DNA of 45,817 nucleotides, taken from Bacteroidales bacterium. Its GTDB lineage: Bacteria; Bacteroidota; Bacteroidia; Bacteroidales; WCHB1-69. Under the pieces are notes generated by a model. The model worked only from the letters and a program-made list of their open reading frames with translations. It ran no database searches and was not told the origin of the DNA. Position numbers and translations under genes: made by a program. Positions 1 through 7,800 of this stretch are shown here, one piece after another; position 1 is the stretch's first letter, and each line of letters opens with the position of its first letter. The DNA lies in NCBI GenBank assembly GCA_016281255.1, contig JAEEIG010000209.1, forward strand, positions 1 to 45,817. The letters are read 5' to 3'.

Positions 1-484
1 ATCTCAATATGTAACAATCAAATTCGCCAGATTAACGGAATATGCTTTTCCTCCATCAATATGTGACCTGAAAAAGGTATGTAACGCAGTTATAAACCTT
101 TCCTAAGAATGTTACCTATTTGTTACTAATAATCATGCAAAATCATTATATATTATTGTACTACAGTAATATACATATATACTATGGGATAATAGCCTAA
201 TACGCACTTTTCTGTGAAGTGCCACAAAAAGATGCTTGTCTGCTTTCTGGTGAGCAAAGACAAGACTTTTTGCCAGTCAAAAGAGAGAAGAAAAAGCATC
301 AAAATTGGGTCAGTTGTACCGTCATTGTATCTCGGATGCACTAAGTATCTGGGATTCAACGACGGTTAATAATTCAATGTCGAACTTTGGCTATTTCAGT
401 GCGTATTTTATGGGAAACGTGCTAAAATGCTTACAAATTCACGTTAAACTCTCCAAATCTTATCGTTAATTGAAGTAAAAGTTG
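1..484. other. AT-rich region without a supported gene
   Basis: This stretch is AT-rich and carries frequent stop codons. The only listed ORF (153..359, minus, 68 aa) has no recognisable domain and unusual composition. A 46-codon plus-strand ORF starts near 232 but resembles nothing I know. The sequence may be the tail of an intergenic region or decayed DNA. I see no tRNA, inverted repeat of an insertion sequence, or clear terminator here. Confidence 0.5.
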
Positions 485-492
485 TACCTTTG
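485..492 (+). promoter_or_regulatory. Bacteroidetes -7 promoter element for the MATE gene
   Basis: TACCTTTG fits the Bacteroidetes TAnnTTTG -7 element and lies upstream of the MATE exporter start at 656. I do not see a good -33 TTTG at the usual distance, so the element is supported by the -7 match only. If used, it gives a leader of roughly 155 nt. Confidence 0.5.
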
Positions 493-618
493 CAGCCGTA
501 AGGCTGCGAAACTGCTAATGCTCGGCAATTGATGCATTGCAACGCCACACTCTGCACCTTCAGGTCAGAGAAGTATCATTGCTCTTGCTTAACCGCAGTT
601 GTGCGGCGTAAACGCCGC
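492..618 (+). promoter_or_regulatory. Structured 5' leader with several hairpins
   Basis: The leader between the promoter and the MATE start holds perfect or near-perfect hairpins. They are GCAGCC-GTAA-GGCTGC (492-507), GCAAT/ATTGC around 525-541, CTCTG/CAGAG extended inward by ACCT/AGGT with one bulge (550-570), and GCGGCG-TAAA-CGCCGC (603-618). None ends in a long T-run, so it is not an ordinary terminator. I do not recognise it as a known riboswitch class. It could be an attenuator-like or RNA-stability element for the exporter gene. Confidence 0.4.
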
Positions 619-655
619 TAAAGCGATAAAACAGTCAAGCAAAACAATCGCAACT

Positions 656-2386
656 ATGAATATTAGCAATTTTCGTAACAGCTATCTTATCGACAAGGCT
701 TACCGGCTAACACTGGTGAGCGTTACGCTTACAGCATTGGCACCGCTCATAGCGACGCTGGTAGATGGGCTCTTTTCGAGCAATCTGTTGGGCAACGATG
801 CTTTCATCGCAGTGAGTGTAGCGCTACCTATAGTCAATGCAGTGAGCGTGCTGACGATGATATGTGAACGCGGCGGCGCAGTGCTTGCAGCAGGTCAGCT
901 GGCCAAGGGCAACCGCGACAAGGCCAACCGTATATACACGGCGGCTTTGGCCTCGGCGGTGATGGTGGCGGTATTAGCGGCGTTAGGCATCTGGTTAAAC
1001 CTCGACAGTATCTCTTCGGGGCTGACCGGCAGACCCGAGAGCGCAGCGTATGCCCGCGAGTACCTACAGGTGATCGTCATTTACCTGCTCATCCTGCCGC
1101 TAAACAACACGTTCAACGACTTTGCCACGCAGGAGGGTTTTCCGCAGTTAGCCACCCGGGCCGTGGCTACGGGCAGTGCGGCCAATGTGGTGCTCGACAT
1201 CCTTTTCATCGGTGTGCTCGGCATGGGCATCAGCGGTGCGGCATGGGGCACGGTCATTTCGGGTCTCATCAATCTCGCGCTCATATCTCCCTATTTCCTT
1301 AAGGGCAAGAGCCAGTTCAGATTGGCGCGACCGCAGGGCGACCTGGGTGCCATCATCGGCGAGAACCTCAAGCATGGCTTCGGTTTCAACGTGTACTTTA
1401 TCGTGGTAAATACCTTTATGCTGCTGGGCAACGCATTGGTACTGAAAGTGGCAGGACACGGCGGGTTGACGCTCTTTGATGTGTGTCTGCAGATACAGTC
1501 GGCCACGTTCTCGGTTGCTATGGGACTCACTATGGCCGGCGTCTCGCTCGTCACCTACATGCGTGCCAGCGGCGACAGCGACGGACTGCAGCGCATCATG
1601 CATAATACTGCCAGCATTGTGGTGGGATTCTACGGTGTGCTACTGCTGTTACTGGTGGCTGTGCCGCAGTTTTTCCTGTGGTGCTTTGGTCTCGACGGCA
1701 TCGACCTCGCCATGGCCCGCAGGGTATTCACCTGCTTTGGCATCTACTACTTCTGCTTCTGTGTGGTAGCGGTGTATGTCACCGTTGTACTACAACTGGC
1801 AGGTCACATAGCGGCCAAGATCGTGCTGGTATTCGCCATGGGTATCATAGCCTATCTGAGTATGCTTGGCCTTTCGAAGGTTAGTGCCGATGCCATGTGG
1901 CTGGGATTGATTGTGGGTGGTGTGCCTATCCTTGTGGCCAGTCTGGCCTACGGCTACTGGGAACACCGCAAGCACCCGTCCTATACTATGTTTTCGATGG
2001 TTGACAAGATGCCGTCGTATATTAAGTTCGAATGCTCAATAGATTATGATCAACATAATTTTGACGAGATGAAAAAGAAGATGAAGCTATTTGCCGACAC
2101 CTGCGAGATGAGTGACGAGATGAGCTCTAAGATGTACTCTACTATCCAGACGCTCTTTAACAATGCTCAGGAGCGCAGAAGCAGTCAGCTTAAATATCTC
2201 GACATCTCGCTCTGCGAGTTAGACGACGGAATACAGATGACCATCAAAGACTGCGGCCGTCCCTACGACCCGGTACACAATGGCATGAATGCCGCATCCG
2301 TAGGCGCCCGCTCTGCCACCTACCGCTACATGTTCACCATGAATGTAACAACTATAGTATGGGATAAAACCCTGAATCAAACATAA
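656..2386 (+). CDS. MATE-family efflux transporter with C-terminal GHKL-like domain
   Basis: The first ~430 residues are a polytopic inner-membrane protein of the MATE/MVF type, with paired hydrophobic helices and repeated motifs such as DGLFSSNLLG and the second-half equivalent around VSLVTYMRASGD. MATE proteins export cationic drugs or metabolites using a Na+ or H+ gradient. The ORF track starts at a TTG (599), but that start sits in a hairpin-rich leader. I prefer the ATG at 656 (MNISNFRNSYLIDKAYR). The last ~120 residues are soluble and look like an anti-sigma/GHKL ATPase fold: an N-box-like segment LFNNAQERR, a G1-like IKDCGRPYDP, and a final Asn-containing strand. The C-terminal codons (LNQT, stop) lie in sequence repeated upstream of the tamB-like gene, so the extreme C-terminus may have been rebuilt by a duplication. 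The transporter call is firm; the GHKL assignment is by motif only. Confidence 0.85.
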   Translation: MNISNFRNSYLIDKAYRLTLVSVTLTALAPLIATLVDGLFSSNLLGNDAFIAVSVALPIVNAVSVLTMICERGGAVLAAGQLAKGNRDKANRIYTAALASAVMVAVLAALGIWLNLDSISSGLTGRPESAAYAREYLQVIVIYLLILPLNNTFNDFATQEGFPQLATRAVATGSAANVVLDILFIGVLGMGISGAAWGTVISGLINLALISPYFLKGKSQFRLARPQGDLGAIIGENLKHGFGFNVYFIVVNTFMLLGNALVLKVAGHGGLTLFDVCLQIQSATFSVAMGLTMAGVSLVTYMRASGDSDGLQRIMHNTASIVVGFYGVLLLLLVAVPQFFLWCFGLDGIDLAMARRVFTCFGIYYFCFCVVAVYVTVVLQLAGHIAAKIVLVFAMGIIAYLSMLGLSKVSADAMWLGLIVGGVPILVASLAYGYWEHRKHPSYTMFSMVDKMPSYIKFECSIDYDQHNFDEMKKKMKLFADTCEMSDEMSSKMYSTIQTLFNNAQERRSSQLKYLDISLCELDDGIQMTIKDCGRPYDPVHNGMNAASVGARSATYRYMFTMNVTTIVWDKTLNQT

Positions 2387-2404
2387 AAAGGAGAAGAATA
2401 AAGC

Positions 2405-2994
2405 GTGAGCAAGAAGAGTCTGATCTGGAAAATACCCTGCATTGTTTGGGGTGTCGTTATGGGAATCGTATTGTTACTGTTGATTACGGTGACGGTTATT
2501 ATGGTGACACCCAAGCCCGCACGGCTGTCTTGCAGAAATGCGTGGAGGTCGTCAATGATCGGACCGCCTGGGATGTGGATCTGGGACAACTCTATCTGTC
2601 GCCGTTCCATCATTCCCCGATGATTCTCTACCGCGCCTACAAAGGCAAAGAAGATCTGCCGCTGCACATCGAAATAGACAGCCTTTATGTCGGTCATCGC
2701 GGTCAGGACACGCTGATTTACGTGCATGCCATGCGTCTGCATGGCAATGTGCAGAAAGTTGAGAATGGGAAGTCGAGCAAGGATTTCACAGCCCGTACTA
2801 TCGTGGTGGATCAACTGCTGTTGGAGCAAACGACTTTCCATTCCGACACTATGATAGACGCTGATGGTGTTGATGTTATCTTGAGGCATCTGAATGTGAA
2901 GAGTCCGGGACTCAATATCGCGAAAGGTGATTACCCGCTACACGGTTTGAAGATGGGCGCGGATTCATTTGTCTTTATGCGTAAAGTCAGCTGA
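2405..2994 (+). pseudogene. Truncated, frameshifted duplicate of the tamB-like gene 5' end
   Basis: This sequence matches the first ~190 codons of the full tamB-like gene at 4821, including the SD-like AAGGAG, the GTG start and the membrane anchor. It begins MSKKSLIWKIPC in one frame. A one-base loss near 2508-2516 (ACACCCAAGCCC against TCGCCAAAAGCCC) shifts it into the frame of the 2446..2994 ORF. That frame continues with ARTAVLQKCVEVV, LYLSPFHHSP and VKSPGLNIAKGDYPLHGLK. Similarity stops near 2970 and a stop follows at 2994. With a frameshift in the first 40 codons and loss of nearly 90% of the gene, it is very unlikely to make a working protein. It is a partial duplication remnant, separated from the intact copy by the antiporter gene. 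Confidence 0.88.
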
Positions 2995-3240
2995 TGAACC
3001 TCGTCATTCCAACCGCCAACATCTTTATCGCCAGCATTATTTATCCACTAACCCCTCTTCAACAAAACAATGACCGAAACAAAAATATACGTAGGGCTGA
3101 ACGATGCCGCAAGTAAGCAGCAAGAACATCACACGGACAGGAAAGTGTTATGATAACGGAGAGTACGGTCAGGGCATATTTTGTCCAGGAAAATCTTAAG
3201 CCAAATAACAAACAACTATGATGAAAAAACAGTTTATCCC
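2995..3240 (+). other. Degraded intergenic stretch with a small ORF remnant
   Basis: Between the pseudogene and the antiporter promoter there is no full gene. A 27-codon ORF at 3070..3153 starts MTETKIYVGLNDAASKQQEH. Its opening resembles the start of small uncharacterised Bacteroidales proteins that begin K-x-Y-x-G-L-N-D, and it then stops abruptly. I take it as a possible remnant of such a gene, with low certainty. The rest looks non-coding. Confidence 0.35.
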
Positions 3241-3271
3241 TTGGTAATTACACGAAAAAATTATATTTTTG
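3241..3271 (+). promoter_or_regulatory. Promoter of the CPA2 antiporter gene
   Basis: TTG at 3241-3243 and TATTTTTG at 3264-3271 are separated by 20 nt, matching the Bacteroidetes -33/-7 promoter layout. The leader to the ATG at 3408 would be about 130 nt. This suggests the antiporter is transcribed independently of the upstream MATE gene and pseudogene. Confidence 0.65.
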
Positions 3272-3407
3272 CCGACATCTTTATAATGTAGTTTACATGG
3301 AGGTAAAGGCATGTATGTACTCCACCTGTTAAGGGTTGCCTGTACTGCCTGAAGTGATTGCATTTTGAACAAATAAGATAAAAAATAATTAATAAATTAT
3401 TTTCAAT

Positions 3408-4769
3408 ATGGTACATGATTTATACATTTTGATGATTACGGCCGGTGTGGTCAGTCTTTTGTTTAAATTATTAAAACAGCCTGTGGTGCTGGGTTATATC
3501 GTTGCCGGTGTTTTGGTAGGTCCCTATCTGTTTGGCGAGACCTTTGTGGATGCGGAAAATGTAGAGGCATGGGGTAATATCGGTGTGCTGTTCGTGTTGT
3601 TCTGCATCGGTCTGGAGTTCCGCCTCAAGAACCTCATCAGCAGCGGCAAAGTGGCGGCAATAGGCGCACTGACAATTATTCTGGGCATGATGGTCTTGGG
3701 CTTCGGCGTGGGACAGTATGCCGAATTGGACATGATCAACTCCCTTTTCCTGGCAGGCATGCTCTGCATGTCAAGCACGACTATCGTGATGAAGGCGATT
3801 GACGAGGCAGGCTTGACCAAGGAACGTTTCGTCAAAGGTGCAACCAGTATTCTTATCGTGGAGGATGTGGTGGCTGTGGTGCTGATGGTACTGCTGTCCA
3901 GTATAGCTATCAAGCATCAGTTTGAAGGTGCCGAACTAATCAGAAAAGTGGGCGTTTTGGCAATCACACTCGCAGCTTGGTTCATTTGCGGAATACTGAT
4001 TATCCCGACGCTACTGCGCAAAGTCAGACCCTATCTGAATGACGAGACACTTATCATCCTTGCCTTGGGTCTGTGCTTAGGCATGGTGCTGACGGCAGAG
4101 GAAGCAGGGTTCAGCAGTGCACTCGGCGCTTTTGTTATGGGTTCTATCCTTGCCGAGACAGTGGAGTCGCATCGTATCGAAAAGCTGATGACACCGCTGA
4201 AGAATGTCTTTGCCGCTATCTTTTTCGTCTCTGTGGGCATGCTGATCAACCCATCCACATTGGCGGAATATTGGTCAAGTATCTTGTTAGTCTGCATGGT
4301 GATTATCATCGGCATGATTCTATTTGGCACTTTGGGCTGCTGGTGGGGTGGCGAAACGATGCGCGACGCCATGTTAACCAGCTTCTCGTTCGTGCAAATA
4401 GGCGAGTTTTCGTTCATTATCGCTTCTTTGGGCACCAGCTTAGGCGTTCTTCACCCGGCTATCTACCCTATCATCGTGGCATCCAGTGTGGTCACCACCT
4501 TCCTCACCCCCTATATCATGAAAGCAACTGTGCCATGCTATAATTTCTTCTACAACCACGCATCAGCGAAATTGCGCGCCAAAATCGACCGACGTGAACA
4601 GCTGGTGGCAGAAGCAGAGACAGTTACCCAATCCGAAGAGTCACATGCTTTTGCAGACAAGGCACGCCATGCCGTCCGGAACACCTTCCTCACAAAGCGT
4701 CTCGTCGAATTGTTTATCAAGAATATGAGCGCTAAAGACGAAAACAAATCTGAAACAAACGATAACTAA
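3408..4769 (+). CDS. CPA2-family (KefB-type) monovalent cation:proton antiporter
   Basis: This 453-residue inner-membrane protein has the Na+/H+ exchanger fold of the CPA2 family. The signs are about 12 hydrophobic segments from residue 1 to ~385, the early segment LLKQPVVLGYIVAGVLVGP, and a central SSTTIVMKAIDEAG. Proteins of this kind exchange K+ or Na+ for protons. Unlike KefB/KefC it lacks the C-terminal TrkA-N (RCK) nucleotide-binding domain. It ends in a ~65-residue charged tail (RAKIDRREQLVAEAETV). It sits between the truncated and the intact tamB-like copies and has its own promoter. The substrate ion cannot be told from sequence. Confidence 0.85.
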   Translation: MVHDLYILMITAGVVSLLFKLLKQPVVLGYIVAGVLVGPYLFGETFVDAENVEAWGNIGVLFVLFCIGLEFRLKNLISSGKVAAIGALTIILGMMVLGFGVGQYAELDMINSLFLAGMLCMSSTTIVMKAIDEAGLTKERFVKGATSILIVEDVVAVVLMVLLSSIAIKHQFEGAELIRKVGVLAITLAAWFICGILIIPTLLRKVRPYLNDETLIILALGLCLGMVLTAEEAGFSSALGAFVMGSILAETVESHRIEKLMTPLKNVFAAIFFVSVGMLINPSTLAEYWSSILLVCMVIIIGMILFGTLGCWWGGETMRDAMLTSFSFVQIGEFSFIIASLGTSLGVLHPAIYPIIVASSVVTTFLTPYIMKATVPCYNFFYNHASAKLRAKIDRREQLVAEAETVTQSEESHAFADKARHAVRNTFLTKRLVELFIKNMSAKDENKSETNDN

Positions 4770-4820
4770 ACCCCAAGACTTCTTGTTTCCTGAATCAAAC
4801 AATAAAGGAGAAAATAAGGC

Positions 4821-7800
4821 GTGAGCAAAAAAAGTCTGCTCTGGAAAATACCGTGCATCCTTTTAGGTGTCATCCTGGGACTGGTACTGTTACTGCTGAT
4901 TACCGTAACGGTTATTCTGGTGTCGCCAAAAGCCCGCACGGCTGTCCTGCAAAAATGCGTGGAGATGGTCAATGAGCGGACCGACCTGAATGTGGACCTG
5001 GGACGGCTCTATCTGTCGCCTTTCCATCACTCTCCGATGATTCTCTATCGTGCCTACAAAGGCGAAGAAGACCTGCCGCTACACATAGAAATAGACAGTC
5101 TCTATGTCGGTCATCGCGGTCAGGACACGCTGATTTATGTGCATGGTCTGCGTCTGCAAGGTTGTATGAAGAAACCCGGGGCTGGGGTGTCGAAAGACGA
5201 TTTCCTGGCCCGTACTATCGTGGTGGACCAACTGCTGTTGGACCAAACAACGCTCCATTCCGACACTTTGATTGAAGCGGTGGGCATCGACGCTATCGTG
5301 AAACATCTGCATATAAAGAGTCCGGGACTCAACATCGCCAAAGGAGACTACCCGCTGCACGGCTTGAAGCTGTCGGATGCGTTTGTGGGCATTGCGCTGC
5401 GAGACACCGAGAGCGACACCGAGGACACCACCTCCACCCCGATGGCTTTCGAAATACCCGATGGCGAGTTGCGCAACGTGAGGTTCGTGCTCAACCCTAT
5501 GGGGCTGGATTTGCGTGCCGGCTCTCTCACCACGAATGTGCTGGCGGACGTAGGGGGCAACCTCTACGATGCACGTCGCCTGAATATCGGGAACGCCTCT
5601 CTTACACTCGGGACACTGCACCTGCCTTTTGACACGATCTATGGGGACGCCCGGGTGGATCTGAACACCGATCTGATTAACTCGAATCGTTTATTCGTCC
5701 AATCCGATGCTTTCGGGGCAAAAGCGGACCTGACGGCCACGACGCTGGATTTGGAGACGATGCGGGTGGATTTGGCAGGCAATGCCGATTATCAAGGCAA
5801 CAAGGCAAACTTGAGAGGATTCTATGATATTGATGATGAGCTGTATGACATGCTGGTGAACGTTGAACAAGTGAACCTGAACCCGTTCCTCCAAGACAAA
5901 GCCCTCGTGCTGTTGGCAGGCGAAATACACGCTCAGGGAAAAGGCATAGATCCACATTCCCCCGCGATGAAGTGCAAAGTGGCCATGAACCTGACCCGTT
6001 GCATCTACAATCAAATTGATGTTTCCGGTCTGGCCCTTGACGCCGAACTGGCCAATAAAACCGTGGCCGGAAACCTGCATTTGCCGGTGACGATGACGGA
6101 CCGTGACCTGCAACTGAAGGCAGAGACGGAGCATCAGTTCCGCGTATCTGACTTTTTCACCCCAAAGCGGATGAGCGTGGACTACCATACGCAAATGAAG
6201 GATGTGGTGGCGCACATAGCGGGCGATGATTTTGATATCGACACCCTGAACCTTGATTTCACAACGGACACCACCACATCGCTGTATCTGGCCACGCAAG
6301 GACTTGTCATCGATGCCCAAAGCCCCATGCATGCACTCCGGCTGGTGGATGAAGTGCAACCGCTGCTTGGAGTCGTTGCCGACACCGCGTTTGTGAATCC
6401 CATTGTCTCGTTGCAAGACCTGACACTGCTGGATACACTCCAGAGGCTTATTCCAAACCTGCAGGCGGCCATAACGCTGACGGAAGGAAGTCCCGTCCAG
6501 GCTATCATCGAGCGGGCTGGATTGGACATCAATGAGTTGACGATGCTGTTGAAGTCCGATTCTCTCCAATCAGACTTGGCACTGGACGTGTCCATTCCGA
6601 ACATTGAGCCTGCGGACGACAGTACGGGCTTGCACCTTCCCCCCACAGCGGCAACGTTGCTGGTCAACATGGCGGAAGGCAAGACCACCGCCTCGCTCAC
6701 GGTCAATGCCAACATCACCGATGGCGTGATGAGTGTGAACAGCCTCTGCACCGACGCCACGCTGCAACTTGATCTGGAACGAAACGGACGCAAGCTGAGT
6801 GGAACAGGGCACCTTACGCTGGACAGCCTCGAATACGACAATATGAATCTCGAAAACCGGACGGCGGACATCTGGATTATGCCCTCTGAGCAATATGAAA
6901 ACGCCATCCGGGCAGATATTCGGTTGGACGACATCCCCCTTGAGCTGGTGAACAGCATCCTGGACAGGGAGGACATCGACCTGTACGGTGCAGCCCGGGC
7001 CAGGGCTACTGCCGACGGCTTGCCTGCACAATTGGATCTCTCCGCCGAAGTGCTGCCACTGGATGTAAGCGCCCATTACAAGCCTTACGATGTACAGTTA
7101 AACTTAGGCGAGACACCTATCACCATGGAGCATAACCATGTGAAATTAAAAGATGTGCGCATATACAGTGTCAACGGTTCCTATCTGGCGCTGAACGGTG
7201 GATTGGACTTGAACACCATGCTCCTGGATGTAGATTTGACCGCCGATAATTTCGCCCCGCTGGAACTGCTGCCAGATGGACCTGTCCCTGTTTATGGCAA
7301 CCTGGAAACCGATGTCCGCGGACGGGTGACCGGACCCTTAGATAGCATTCATGCCGACGTGGATGTCACAGTCCTGCCCACCACAGACCTCACCTATCCG
7401 ATAGACGAGAAGAATCTGGCGCAATTCAAACCGCACGGCACGGTCAACATACAGTACAACACCACTGACGGGGAGCTCAACTACGGCGGAACCATCCATG
7501 TGGACGAAGGGCTGGTCCGCTTTTCACCCAAGCTATATCCCATGATTCCCTTCCATGTGGATTCGGGAAGCCATGTCACTCTCAATGGTTCCTTAGGCCA
7601 GACCATTCTGGACCTTTCCGCATCGCAACAGGTGAAAGCGGATGTGCAATCGGCGGGTGAAGAGACACGCCGGGTGACCTTCAACACAGGCGTGCGCGTA
7701 AACGGCATTCTCGATTCGGTAGGTCTCAATGCCATCGGCTTCTTCCTTGAAGCACCGGGTGACGAAACCATCACGCGCGAACTTGCCTCCATGGACGAGG

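Noticed and set aside
153-359. 68-aa minus-strand ORF at the window start
   Set aside because: No domain or promoter, and atypical composition in an AT-rich non-coding stretch.
2405-2994. Programmed frameshift in the first tamB-like copy
   Set aside because: No slippery sequence is evident, the gene is cut off after ~190 codons, and the intact copy nearby has no frameshift. Decay is the simpler explanation.
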